A stretch of 34,775 bases of DNA from Novosphingobium fluoreni (lineage in GTDB: Bacteria > Pseudomonadota > Alphaproteobacteria > Sphingomonadales > Sphingomonadaceae), in the NCBI RefSeq assembly GCF_014196615.1, contig NZ_JACIDY010000012.1:1-34775 (forward strand), in the 5' to 3' direction. This document shows positions 1 to 9,010 of this stretch, in pieces; the first letter of the stretch is position 1, and each line of letters begins with the position of its first letter. Under the pieces are notes generated by a model. That model saw nothing but the letters and a program-made list of their open reading frames with translations, was not told the origin of the DNA and did no database searches. The translations under genes were made by a program, and so were the position numbers.

Positions 1-1400
1 CCATCGAGATCGATGATCTCGATGCAGTCGTTTCTAGTCAGATTGAAGTTGCACCAAAGATGTTGGAGCGGATGAACGGCATCCGGGCAGAGATTCTTAG
101 CGAATTGCAATATTCACAGCATTCAGCTGAGATCGCCGTCACTGAATTGATACAGCGAGAGATCAACGCCCTTAAAGATTCTATTCAAACCACAGCATCG
201 TCGAGAGAACACTATATTAGGCATTCCCGCCAAGAGACTGTTCAGGACAATGAGGTTGAAAGACCAATTATAGAGCACGATGAACCTGTAGACAAAAGCA
301 CCGATTTGCAAACGATAAAGATCAGTATCTCTCAAGATCTTGCCGCCGCCCACGATCACTTCGAGCGGAACTTTATTGTGGCGTTGACTGAGGCCCATCT
401 CAAGGTTGTAGCGATGCTGGAAGCAGCGATGCAGGCGCAGCTTTCTGCGTCACCCGCTGCTACAAGGAATGTCGAAGCCTGCGTGAATTGGTTGGCAAAC
501 CATGGTGAGTCTGCCCTTACTGATGATCTAAAGGGTGATTTCGAAATCGCTGCCTCAGAATGGTCGGATGACGTTTTCGCCGAGGCGGGATATTTTTGGC
601 TGCTGGGTCGATCGGCCGAGCCAGTCGGTCTTGACCATCACTTGAGCAGCATGCGCCGCGGGACTTCACGAGCCAAATTCCTGTTCAATCTAGCCTCCTC
701 TCAGGAGGCACTCACCCACTTACAGCAGCTTGCCTCCTTAAAACATGACGAAAGCGATTTCCTTCACCAAGCCTATACCCTCTTCCTCGGGCGCGGGATG
801 GATGGTGCGGGGCAGTCGCATTATGCCGGCGTTTTAACCCGCAGGGGTGATCGTGCACGTGTGAGGGTAATGCGAGATATAGCGCATTCCCAAGAGGCAT
901 ATCTCAACCGTACACCACATGCGTCCGCATGGCGTTTTGTAACGAAGGCCAATTCCTTTTTCACCAGGTACAGGCGGGCTTGGCTTCGTATCAGGCTCGG
1001 TGGTCGTGCCGCCGAACGCCATGTCTGGCAGGTAGGTCGCCTCAGCATGCTTGAAGCCGAAGCAAAGCGGGCTTCTGCAAACATCCACTCGCGCATTGAT
1101 GAGACGTATGCCGAGTTGGTGAAGCTTCTAAGCTCGATAAAGGCAGCCGAACACGGCCATCTGTCTGGAGAGTTGAGCGCAAGCCAAGGTGCCAAATTGT
1201 TGCTATCAGGCGGCAACATGTCGGCGTTGGCGGAGCCATCACCGGTGTCCATGGCAACGCTCATACCCGGGGAAGCTGTGCCGATTCCGGAACCGCATGC
1301 GCCCATTGCGGATCTGCTGCGGGACACTTCGGCCGATAAGCAGGTTTCGCAGATCGCTTCCGCAATCCGAGCAGAACTCCAGAAGTTGGGTCTTAACTGA
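1..1400 (+). CDS. Coiled-coil protein with tandem DUF4214-like units (3' part of a gene crossing the origin)
   Basis: This is the C-terminal two thirds of a 698-aa protein that starts at ATG 33984; the frame is open through position 1 and ends at a stop at 1398-1400. Numbered on the whole protein, residues 1 to about 420 are predicted long helices rich in Glu, Gln, Ala and Leu with heptad-like spacing. Two DUF4214-like units follow at about 425-468 and 486-531, each with an LLGR or LFLGR core and an ending SSQE or HSQE. The tail is basic, then helical. No signal peptide or membrane segment is seen. DUF4214 is common in surface-polysaccharide loci but has no settled function. The stop lies 3 bases before the triple glycosyltransferase ATG, so the two are probably cotranslated. 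A scaffold or chain-length role is inference only. An ATG at 60 would give a 446-aa protein, but nothing supports it as the true start. Confidence 0.8.
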   Translation, partial: IEIDDLDAVVSSQIEVAPKMLERMNGIRAEILSELQYSQHSAEIAVTELIQREINALKDSIQTTASSREHYIRHSRQETVQDNEVERPIIEHDEPVDKSTDLQTIKISISQDLAAAHDHFERNFIVALTEAHLKVVAMLEAAMQAQLSASPAATRNVEACVNWLANHGESALTDDLKGDFEIAASEWSDDVFAEAGYFWLLGRSAEPVGLDHHLSSMRRGTSRAKFLFNLASSQEALTHLQQLASLKHDESDFLHQAYTLFLGRGMDGAGQSHYAGVLTRRGDRARVRVMRDIAHSQEAYLNRTPHASAWRFVTKANSFFTRYRRAWLRIRLGGRAAERHVWQVGRLSMLEAEAKRASANIHSRIDETYAELVKLLSSIKAAEHGHLSGELSASQGAKLLLSGGNMSALAEPSPVSMATLIPGEAVPIPEPHAPIADLLRDTSADKQVSQIASAIRAELQKLGLN

Positions 1401-1403
1401 GAC

Positions 1404-4400
1404 ATGTCCGCAATTATTACAGCTACTCATCGCGATACTGGTCGTTTTACGGGCTTGAAGGTCGGTATAATCTGCGCAGGCTCACCCATAGCTGGAAACG
1501 GGGGGGCAGAGCGCTTCTACGCCGGACTGCGGAGAGGCTTCGAGAGGATCGGCTGCAAGCCCGAGTTTGTCGAGGTGGATGCCACCGAGCCGTCTGTCGA
1601 TCAAATCTTGCGTAATTACGACCTTGCCGCAGACATGGATTTGTCTGGCTTCGACATGGTCGTTTCCAGCAAGGTCCCGACTTACGCAGTACGTCACCCC
1701 AACCATGTGATGTACCTCAATCACGCCGTGCGAATTTTCGACGACATGTTCGATTATCGCTTTCCGGATGCAACGGCCGGTGATTACGCTGATCGGGCCC
1801 GTATCCATGCCGCCGACAATGAGGCGTTGGCTCACGTGAAGGCCTGCATGTCGCAGGGGTTTGAGATCTCGCGGAGGCTACATCGCTGGCGAGGCCGCTC
1901 GGCAGAAGTCCTGCACCCACCGCTGGGCTTCAGCGACTTCCACATCGGCGATGGCCCAGGAGAATTTTTCCTGCTTGCTGGTCGCCTACATCCCTGGAAA
2001 CGCTTTGATCTTCTTATCAAGGCGATGAAGCATTCCTCCCGAGCCATGTCGCTGGTCATCGTGGGTGAAGGCGAACACGGCGACCATCTGCGAGCTCTTG
2101 CCGGTGACGATACGCGGATCAAATTTCTCGGTCGGGTTAGCGATGATGAGCTCGTCGACCTTTACTCGCGGGCGCTCGCCATCCCGTTCGTTCCCCAGCG
2201 AGAAGACTATGGTTATGTCACGCTCGAGGCATTTGCGAGTGGATGCCCCGTCCTGACATGTACAGACTCAGGTGAGCCGGCGCACATCGTCCGCAATTAT
2301 GAGACGGGCCTTGTCGTTAATCCCACTCCTGCAGACCTTTGTTCCGCACTGGAATGGTTTTGGGACAACCGCGAAGAAGCCAGACAAATGGGCTTACGCG
2401 GCTTCCAGCAAGTCAGTCAGATGTCATGGGCGGATACCGCCTACGCACTCGCCACTGCGGCGATGGATGGTATTCCCGATCCCGCCGCGGCGCCCCTCAA
2501 GGTCGCTGTCCTGGACATGCAGCCGATCGACCCACCAACCGGTGGTGGCCGCTTGCGCCTGCTGGGTCTTTATCATGGCTTGGGCGAGCGTGTCGAAGCG
2601 AACTATGTCGGCACATATGACTGGCCGGGAGAAAAGTTTCGTGCTCATGCGTTGACGCCAACCCTGTTCGAAACCGATATTCCTCTCACGGATGAGCATC
2701 ACGGAGCTTCCGCCGAATTGGCGCAAAGAGCGGGCGGCAAAAACGTGATCGATCTGGCGTTCAGTCGCCAAGCTTACCTTTCTCCCGATTATATCGCAGC
2801 CGCACGCAAGGCGACTGAGAACGCCCATGTCGTGGTATTTTCTCACCCCTGGATATACCCCCTCGTCAAGAATCAGCTTCGGCCGAACCAGGTCGTCATC
2901 TATGAATCTCACAACGTCGAAGGCTTTCTGCGTGCGCAGCTTCTCAGCGACAGCAATCCCGTCGAGCGAGATGTGTTGGAAGGCGTAATTCAGGACGAGC
3001 TGGAATGTGGGCGCCGTGCGGATTGGATCCTAGCCTGCTCTCATGAAGATCTGCTTCGTTTCAACCGCCTATATGGCTTTTCGCCGGAGAAGATGCGCGT
3101 CGTCCCCAATGGGGTCATGGCCTTCAATAGCCCGGTACCTGATGTATCCACACGCGAGGCGGCCCGTCAGGAGTTGGGTATTTCTCACGGTGCCTTCTGT
3201 GGTATATTTATAGGCAGTGCATACGGCCCGAACGTTGATGCAGCGCACTTCATAAACGAAGCTCTCTCCAAAGCTCGTCCGGAAACCACCTTCATAATTG
3301 CCGGAGGCGTTGGAGCGCAGATGCAGGCGGCAGGTGCAAACGTCATCATAACCGGACCGCTTGACGATGCGGCGCGGGACAAGTGGTATGCCGCCGCTGA
3401 TTTCGCCGTAAATCCCATGATGGCCGGTTCGGGTACAAACATAAAAATGTTTGATTTCATGGCTGCAGGTCTGCCGATTATCAGTACGGAAGTGGGTGCT
3501 CGCGGGATTGAGCCAGGCGCCTTCATGCGCGTTGTGGCTGCTCATGAGGAGGCCTTTGCAGCAGCTATCGCCGATCTGAGAGCTGATACGGCTGAGCGCG
3601 CCGTTATGGGCAAAGCCGCGCGTGCCTGTGTCGAAGAAAGCTATTCTTGGGAACGCATTTCAGATCTTCTTGGCAGGTTCATGGCTTCACGTGAGGCGAT
3701 GGCCGGACAGTCGCGGCCGAAATTCTCAGTCGTCATCCCCTCGTATGAGCGCCACGGGAAGCTGGGTGAACTGATGCATGCCCTGTCTCGGCAGATCGAG
3801 CGCGATTTTGAAGTGATCATCGTTGATCAATCTCAGGAATCCTGGAGCAGCGCTGACCATAAGTGGGGCTTCCCGCAGACCTATTATCATAGCCCGGTCA
3901 AAGGTGCCGTGCGCGCCCGCAACAACGGCGCCATGCTCGCACAAGGCGAGATTATAGCATTCATCGATGATGATTGCCTGCCCGAGGCTGATTGGCTGAC
4001 TAACGCACGCAAGTATTTTGATGATGCCGAAGTAGTCGGACTTGAAGGACTGATACGCTCAGATCATGAGGGCGATCCGGATTGGCGCCCTGTCACCAAT
4101 GTCGGCTTTGAAGGCATCGGCTTCATGACAGCCAATCTCATGGTGCGATCATCCGCGTTCCAATATCTTGGCGGCTTCGACCTGCAGTTCGATAAGCCTC
4201 ATTTCCGTGAAGACACCGATTTTGGTTGGCGACTGCAGGATCTGGGCAAGGTGCCCTATGGCCGTGACGTGGTCGTTTTCCATCCGGCCCAACCTCGGTC
4301 GCTCGAGCGAGAATCCCTGGCAGAGCGGACGAAGTTTTTCTGCAAGGACGCTCTTTTGTGGAAGAAGCATCCTGAACGTTATCGCGAGTTGTTTATCGCA

Positions 4401-4538
4401 GAAGGGCACTTCCTCTATACCCCCGGCTTCAAGGATGCCCTCCTGACCGGTTTCCATTCCTTGGGGATGACGGCCAAGGACCTTCCGGATTGGATGACCG
4501 AGCGTTTGCTCGAAAGTAGTGTTGAGATCGCCGCTTGA
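1404..4538 (+). CDS. Triple-domain glycosyltransferase (GT4-GT4-GT2 fusion)
   Basis: The 1044-aa product carries three glycosyltransferase modules in a row. Residues 18-355 are a GT-B GT4 module, with a GNGGAE donor loop near 31, LLAGRLHPWKR at 190-200 and EDYGYVTLEAF at 267-277. Residues 365-765 are a second GT-B module, with ESHNVEG at 501, VVPNG at 566 and GSGTNIK at 675-681. Residues 773-960 are a GT2 (GT-A) module opening with FSVVIPSYER, with metal-binding DDD at 855-857 and EDTDFGWR at 936. No membrane segments are seen, so it acts in the cytoplasm on lipid-linked or nascent glycan. The ATG lies 3 bases after the preceding stop. It probably adds several residues of the repeat unit in sequence. 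Donor sugars cannot be read from sequence, though mannose is plausible given the GDP-mannose genes nearby. Confidence 0.93.
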   Translation: MSAIITATHRDTGRFTGLKVGIICAGSPIAGNGGAERFYAGLRRGFERIGCKPEFVEVDATEPSVDQILRNYDLAADMDLSGFDMVVSSKVPTYAVRHPNHVMYLNHAVRIFDDMFDYRFPDATAGDYADRARIHAADNEALAHVKACMSQGFEISRRLHRWRGRSAEVLHPPLGFSDFHIGDGPGEFFLLAGRLHPWKRFDLLIKAMKHSSRAMSLVIVGEGEHGDHLRALAGDDTRIKFLGRVSDDELVDLYSRALAIPFVPQREDYGYVTLEAFASGCPVLTCTDSGEPAHIVRNYETGLVVNPTPADLCSALEWFWDNREEARQMGLRGFQQVSQMSWADTAYALATAAMDGIPDPAAAPLKVAVLDMQPIDPPTGGGRLRLLGLYHGLGERVEANYVGTYDWPGEKFRAHALTPTLFETDIPLTDEHHGASAELAQRAGGKNVIDLAFSRQAYLSPDYIAAARKATENAHVVVFSHPWIYPLVKNQLRPNQVVIYESHNVEGFLRAQLLSDSNPVERDVLEGVIQDELECGRRADWILACSHEDLLRFNRLYGFSPEKMRVVPNGVMAFNSPVPDVSTREAARQELGISHGAFCGIFIGSAYGPNVDAAHFINEALSKARPETTFIIAGGVGAQMQAAGANVIITGPLDDAARDKWYAAADFAVNPMMAGSGTNIKMFDFMAAGLPIISTEVGARGIEPGAFMRVVAAHEEAFAAAIADLRADTAERAVMGKAARACVEESYSWERISDLLGRFMASREAMAGQSRPKFSVVIPSYERHGKLGELMHALSRQIERDFEVIIVDQSQESWSSADHKWGFPQTYYHSPVKGAVRARNNGAMLAQGEIIAFIDDDCLPEADWLTNARKYFDDAEVVGLEGLIRSDHEGDPDWRPVTNVGFEGIGFMTANLMVRSSAFQYLGGFDLQFDKPHFREDTDFGWRLQDLGKVPYGRDVVVFHPAQPRSLERESLAERTKFFCKDALLWKKHPERYRELFIAEGHFLYTPGFKDALLTGFHSLGMTAKDLPDWMTERLLESSVEIAA

Positions 4539-6184
4539 TAGAACGATCTGGAAATCAGTGGTTTCTTTCTAAAAAAGATGCGGCTGACCATGCTCCTCGC
4601 GCTATCCTGCGCGCTCTTCTTGTTGTCGGACTGTCATCCGGCACCGGAGGAGCGATTGCCCGCACAGGGGGCGAGCAACCTGGAACACTTCCCGCGCCCC
4701 TCTCGACAACGGAGAATGGCATCCTTCCTGGCTGTGCGGGAGATGGGAAAACCGACGACACCGCTTGCGTTCAATATTGGATAGACAAGCGCCAAGGCGG
4801 CATCCTCAACCTAGGTACAGGCACGTATCTGATTAGCTCTGCGCTAGTCAGCAAAGGTGCCATCACCCTTTCAGGCGCTGGTGGCGGAAAGGGCATTTAC
4901 AAACAAAGCTGCAGTTCAGGTCTACGCACCAACAATCCCCGTCAGGATGTGCTGGTACTTGAAGGCGCCGGAGCGCGAGTGCATAACATATGCATTGATG
5001 CCAACGTCGAAATGCAAGAAGGCACGGCTATCCGCATCGTCGGAAGCGCCAATTCGGTGATTGTCTCTGACAGTCACATCAACAACCAGATCGTTGGAAT
5101 CTCAGTTTCCGGAACCGGTTCTAACGGATCAACTCAGAACGCCGACGTCATCCTGCGGCATAACACTATCGTCCCGGCTGCGCATTCGAAGGCAGTCGGC
5201 ATAATGCTCGGCGGCAACTCCCGCAAAGCCAACACGATCGACACGCGGGTCGAAGGTAACTCCCTCGTTTGCCAAGGAAAGATCGGAACTGGCACTTTGA
5301 TCCTAGATGCTGGTGGCGCACTGATCAGCAACAACACCCAATACGGCTGTGCGCTAGGAACAAAGATATATCCCGGTTCCGACCAACAAGTCATGTGGAT
5401 ATATTTTACGGGGACAGTACTTGGTGATACAGATACAGATCACAATTTATTAATAGATACTCAGGTATCAAATGCCGGTGTCTGGGGCCTTAATTTTGTA
5501 AATACTTGGGCCAGCAATGCCGGTGGATCTAGTATATTGATCCAAGACAATGGCGCGAGCCATAATATCCTCGGCATTCATTTTATCGGCCATAGAACTC
5601 ATGTTGCGAAGGACAGATCAGGAATAGAAGTAAAGGCGGGTCAAAAAGTCACTTTTGACTCAGGTACTATCTGTAGTGACGGCAACGGTAAGGGCACCGG
5701 TTTTATCGCTTCTGGCGATACCATAGCTTCGGCGGTGCGAAACAGCACTATAGGGAACTGCGATCATAATACTGATGGTAGGCTGGCAACGGGGATCTTG
5801 GTTTCGACCAATGCTGAAAACGTAGGTATTTTTACGGGCAATGACCTTAGTACTACGGCTCTGCCGATCGCTTGGCGTCCCGCAGCGGGGAACGAGGCTG
5901 CAGCGATCCTTGGCAAAAACCTTGGCTTGGATACGGCGCCTGGCATGGTTGCCGCGAACACCACGGTGAATCTTCCTCCTAACCGGGCCGTGTTCCTTTC
6001 AGGAGGAACCCCGGTAAAATGGTTGAATGGCGGATGGGCAGGTAGAGAGACAATGCTCTATCCCACCGCAGGTCCGATCTCCTTTGAAGCAGGTGGCAAC
6101 ATCTGCAGCGCAGTGACCGCAGATAAGCGACAAAGAGTATCCGCCGTCTTTGAAAAGGAATTTGGCTGCTGGTCTTTAAGATAG
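4535..6184 (+). CDS. Secreted right-handed beta-helix (pectate-lyase-like) protein, N-terminus uncertain
   Basis: The body has the GDGKTDDT motif (about 70-77 in this frame) that opens pectate_lyase_3-type beta-helices. Asn-, Ser- and Gly-rich coils follow through about residue 440, then a Cys-containing C-terminal domain. Such proteins bind or cleave acidic polysaccharide outside the cytoplasm, so capsule trimming or retention is the likely role. The frame opens only at a TTG overlapping the previous stop, and this gives a long charged N-terminus with a weak hydrophobic stretch at 23-32. A different frame starting at ATG 4578 encodes a much better signal sequence. One extra G in the five-G run at 4667-4671 would join the two. 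The gene may therefore be frameshifted, phase variable or misread. It converges with kpsT, 9 bases away. Confidence 0.75.
   Translation: MIERSGNQWFLSKKDAADHAPRAILRALLVVGLSSGTGGAIARTGGEQPGTLPAPLSTTENGILPGCAGDGKTDDTACVQYWIDKRQGGILNLGTGTYLISSALVSKGAITLSGAGGGKGIYKQSCSSGLRTNNPRQDVLVLEGAGARVHNICIDANVEMQEGTAIRIVGSANSVIVSDSHINNQIVGISVSGTGSNGSTQNADVILRHNTIVPAAHSKAVGIMLGGNSRKANTIDTRVEGNSLVCQGKIGTGTLILDAGGALISNNTQYGCALGTKIYPGSDQQVMWIYFTGTVLGDTDTDHNLLIDTQVSNAGVWGLNFVNTWASNAGGSSILIQDNGASHNILGIHFIGHRTHVAKDRSGIEVKAGQKVTFDSGTICSDGNGKGTGFIASGDTIASAVRNSTIGNCDHNTDGRLATGILVSTNAENVGIFTGNDLSTTALPIAWRPAAGNEAAAILGKNLGLDTAPGMVAANTTVNLPPNRAVFLSGGTPVKWLNGGWAGRETMLYPTAGPISFEAGGNICSAVTADKRQRVSAVFEKEFGCWSLR
4578..4671 (+). 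other. Signal-peptide-like start in the alternative frame, ending at a G5 run
   Basis: ATG 4578 opens a 68-aa frame whose first 19 residues (MRLTMLLALSCALFLLSDC) look like an exported or lipoprotein signal, although Asp before the Cys is unusual for a lipobox. Past the GGGGG run at 4667-4671 the frame turns into implausible sequence and stops at 4784. Adding one G there continues it directly into GEQPGTLPAP and the beta-helix body. This is best read as the displaced start of the gene at 4535-6184. Confidence 0.45.
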
Positions 6185-6193
6185 AATCAAGGG

Positions 6194-6841
6194 TTACAAA
6201 GCACTGTAAAAATCTACTGCTTCGTCTACATCGTCATAAGTAGTGGCATAGCCATTATTTATTAAAATAGCTCGATTACAATATTGGCGAACTATGTCGG
6301 TACTATGCGATGCAAGGATCATTGAACGATCCGCACGCTTTTCAAAGAGTTCGTAGTGGCACTTACGCTGGAAGTTCTGGTCGCCGACCAAAATGATTTC
6401 ATCAATCAAGTAGCAATCAAACTCAATTGCGAGAGATAGTGCGAAAGCGAGACGAGCTCGCATACCCGACGAGTATGTCTTGACCGGCATCGCCAGTTGC
6501 CGACCTAGCTCGGTGAAATCCTCGACGAATTCCCGCATTTCCCTGTAGTCGCGGTCGTAAATCCGGGCAATGAACTTGGCATTGTCGTAGCCGGTAAGGC
6601 TGCCTTGAAACCCTCCCGCAAAACCCAGCGGCCAAGACAAGGACATATTTCGAGTTATCTTGCCGGATGTCGGCATTTCCACGCCGCCAAGCAGCTTGAT
6701 CAAGGTGCTCTTGCCAGCGCCATTTCGACCGAGCAGCGCAACGCGGTCGCCTTGTTCCACCACAAGATTAATACCCTTGAGGACGTGCTTGCGCCCGGCC
6801 CCCAACTTGTATGATTTATAAAGGTCCGTGCAAACGATCAT
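6194..6841 (-). CDS. kpsT: Capsule polysaccharide ABC exporter, ATPase subunit (KpsT-like)
   Basis: The 215-aa protein is close to the usual KpsT length of about 219. It has Walker A GRNGAGKST at 39-46, ABC signature YSSGMR at 123-128, Walker B YLIDEI at 144-149 and the H-loop His in ASHS near 179. It hydrolyses ATP to drive capsule chains through the KpsM channel at the inner membrane. The start at 6841 overlaps the permease stop as ATGA, so the two subunits are translationally coupled. A longer frame reaches 6925, but its extra residues lie inside the permease gene and do not resemble the family. The short C-terminus lacks the carbohydrate-binding domain of Wzt-type O-antigen exporters, which favours a group-2-like capsule. 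Confidence 0.95.
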   Translation of the reverse strand: MIVCTDLYKSYKLGAGRKHVLKGINLVVEQGDRVALLGRNGAGKSTLIKLLGGVEMPTSGKITRNMSLSWPLGFAGGFQGSLTGYDNAKFIARIYDRDYREMREFVEDFTELGRQLAMPVKTYSSGMRARLAFALSLAIEFDCYLIDEIILVGDQNFQRKCHYELFEKRADRSMILASHSTDIVRQYCNRAILINNGYATTYDDVDEAVDFYSAL

Positions 6842-7626
6842 TCGACGGTGATGATCTTGCGAACGTGCCGGCACAGGGCCAGACCGACGACGGAAAGTAC
6901 GACCGAGCATACGATCGGATTCCAAACGCTATAGTACGCCGTGACCTGACCACCCCACACGCCCTTGCGCATCATTTCCATCGCATTCACGAATGGTGAC
7001 CATAGCAGGTATTCCCGCGCTTTTGGTGCGAGCCACGATGCCATTGTGAAAAGTCCGGAGATAGGCAGCATGATGTACGTCGTCACAGGAATGAATTTTT
7101 CCACTATCTCCGACATCTCGGAAAGTGGAGCGATAACAAGACACAAAGATAGGGTAAACAGCCCGTAAAGACACCAGCCGGCAATCAGCAAACCGATGTC
7201 AGCTGGCACTGGAAACTGCCCGATCATGACCAAGAACAGCGCAATAAAGAAGTAGGCCATCATCGAGCCAAGAAATTCAATGATGAAGCGCACCACAATG
7301 AAATCGAGGATCTTTATTTGCTGGTGGTACATCAAGCTACTGTTCGCCACGAACAGCGCCACGCACCGCGATACAGCATGTCGGAACAGGACCACCGGCA
7401 AGTAGCCGGTTACGACAAATGCCACGATGCCGACGCCATGTTCTTCCGAGCCCCGAGTGAAGCGCCACATGATGGCCACCAAGCCCGCAAAGAGCATGGG
7501 CTCGACCATGATCCACAGAAACCCAATGTTTTCGCGTCCGTAGCGAGTATGCAACTCCCGGATCATCAACGCGTGAACCACGCGCATTTGGATCCGCCAT
7601 CCCTCCTGGAACTTTTGAAGGCTCAT
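6838..7626 (-). CDS. kpsM: Capsule polysaccharide ABC exporter, permease (KpsM-like)
   Basis: This 262-aa ABC-2 type permease has about six hydrophobic segments, near residues 39-59, 67-90, 116-137, 144-166, 176-197 and 230-252. An N-terminal amphipathic stretch carries the RELHTRYGRENIGFLW signature typical of the KpsM/CtrC/BexB family. It forms the inner-membrane channel for lipid-linked capsule chains and pairs with the KpsT subunit encoded directly after it. A GAGG ribosome binding site lies about 10 bases before the ATG. The gene follows the kpsE stop by 12 bases, which fits one leftward operon kpsE-kpsM-kpsT. Confidence 0.95.
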   Translation of the reverse strand: MSLQKFQEGWRIQMRVVHALMIRELHTRYGRENIGFLWIMVEPMLFAGLVAIMWRFTRGSEEHGVGIVAFVVTGYLPVVLFRHAVSRCVALFVANSSLMYHQQIKILDFIVVRFIIEFLGSMMAYFFIALFLVMIGQFPVPADIGLLIAGWCLYGLFTLSLCLVIAPLSEMSEIVEKFIPVTTYIMLPISGLFTMASWLAPKAREYLLWSPFVNAMEMMRKGVWGGQVTAYYSVWNPIVCSVVLSVVGLALCRHVRKIITVE

Positions 7627-7638
7627 GACTGAATAACC

Positions 7639-8811
7639 TCAGTCCGGCGCATGTTCGAGAATGCCGACGATCAGCATCCATCCGATGAAGTACAGGCAGG
7701 TCGCAGCTGCAGCGACGGTGAGAATGGAGATCAGGCGATGTGGAAGCAGGGGCATATCTGGCATATCAGGGTCGACGACACGCTCTAGATAAAACTTTTG
7801 ATGCTGGGCATCACTGCGGGCCTGCACGAGAGCGGCGCTTGCCACGTTCAGGTTCTGGGTTGCGAACTCCTGCTCGACCAGCAGATTTTCATATCCCCCA
7901 AGCTTCGAGGCAATACCCGAACCGGAACCAACCACTTGACTGTTTTGGGACGCAATCTGAGCAGAAATTGCAGCGATCCGGTTTCTCAGGACTGGAATCG
8001 AGGGATTGTCCGGCGTTAGCCGCTGCATCGTCTGCAGCTGGGCTTGGAGAGCCGCCCGTTCCGTGATCAAGGCGTTGGCAATCTCGATCACACCACCGGC
8101 CTGCTTCTCCGGATCGATCAACGATGATGCGTTACGATATTGCGCCAGTGCGACTCTGGATTCCCTTGCACGCTGGGTCGCAAGATCGACTTGCTTCTGC
8201 GCCTCGACAATAGCCTTGTTTTGCACCCGATCGTTCAAGCGGTTTACCAGCATCTCGCTTAACTGCAGAAGACTCAGGTTGATCTTGTATGCGTCTTGCG
8301 GGGTAAACGCCTTTACCTTGACCACAGCGGTGCCAGTCTCTGAATCGAGACGAGCGTCAACCATGTCCTCGTAATACTTGAAAAGGTCTTCGAAGGTGTT
8401 TTCCATCAAGGGCTTTGGAAAGCGGGATATCCGATCAGCTTCAGGTGAGGCGAAGCGCTCGCGCACTTGGGCAACTTTTTCTAAGTCCTTCAAGGCGTTA
8501 CGCGAACGAATATAGTCCAGGATCTCGTTGGTCTGTTCCTGCCCCCCAGAAAGCCCAGTGGTCTGGATGATGTTGGCCAGCGAAGAAATCTGAGAACGCT
8601 TTTGGTCCGGGCTTTTGATGACAAAGCGCGATTCAGACACATAGATGCCGGATGCGATGAATAGGTAATAGATCGCGGCGAGCAGCGTGGGGAGGATTAC
8701 GAACACCACGAACCAGCGCCGCTTTTTCAGCCAGGCGGTGAAGGCAGAGTGTCGGTCCTTCGCGGGGATCTCAACCGGGAACGATTGTTCAACGTTCATA
8801 GAACTCTTCAC
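7639..8811 (-). CDS. kpsE: Capsule export inner-membrane periplasmic adaptor (KpsE/CtrB-like, Wzz/PCP family)
   Basis: The 390-aa protein has the two-membrane-segment layout of polysaccharide co-polymerase/adaptor proteins: one segment at about 32-54, a long coiled-coil periplasmic part with FVIKSPDQ soon after the first segment, and a second segment at about 360-385. KpsE links the ABC transporter to the outer-membrane channel and is needed for export. It is the first gene of the leftward export operon and is divergent from the gene for the outer-membrane lipoprotein, its functional partner. The frame begins at GTG 8811 with GAGG just upstream. ATG 8799, four codons later with AGAG upstream, is an equally good start. 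Confidence 0.93.
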   Translation of the reverse strand: MKSSMNVEQSFPVEIPAKDRHSAFTAWLKKRRWFVVFVILPTLLAAIYYLFIASGIYVSESRFVIKSPDQKRSQISSLANIIQTTGLSGGQEQTNEILDYIRSRNALKDLEKVAQVRERFASPEADRISRFPKPLMENTFEDLFKYYEDMVDARLDSETGTAVVKVKAFTPQDAYKINLSLLQLSEMLVNRLNDRVQNKAIVEAQKQVDLATQRARESRVALAQYRNASSLIDPEKQAGGVIEIANALITERAALQAQLQTMQRLTPDNPSIPVLRNRIAAISAQIASQNSQVVGSGSGIASKLGGYENLLVEQEFATQNLNVASAALVQARSDAQHQKFYLERVVDPDMPDMPLLPHRLISILTVAAAATCLYFIGWMLIVGILEHAPD

Positions 8812-9010
8812 AGCACCTCAAAAGGACGGTAGCGCACAAGGCTGCCTTCCCACCGGCGGGCGCTAGGCCAACATGCTCCGACACGCAAGTCCGCTGGCTT
8901 TCAAACGCCGCGAATCACCCCCTAAGTTGCGACCGAGGTCGCTATTGTTCACTGCGGCGTCGCGATCTAAAGGCGAGCAGCCATCAAAATTGGAATTGGT
9001 CAATCCTCCG
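8812..9010. promoter_or_regulatory. Divergent intergenic region between kpsE and the export lipoprotein gene
   Basis: These 199 bases separate two outward-facing export genes and must hold promoters for both. I see no convincing -35/-10 pair and no strong repeat. A frame in phase with the lipoprotein gene is open back to 8873, but its residues do not look like a protein and it lacks a ribosome binding site. Confidence 0.4.

Noticed and set aside
60..1400. A complete 446-aa gene starting at ATG 60
   Set aside because: The frame is open through the circular join to ATG 33984, and the upstream residues continue the same helical pattern, so 60 is an internal Met.
8824..8832. GGACGGTAG resembling the ops element of RfaH-controlled capsule operons
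   Set aside because: It has one base off the core, lies about 180 bases before the gene, and RfaH/ops control is an enterobacterial feature not expected here.
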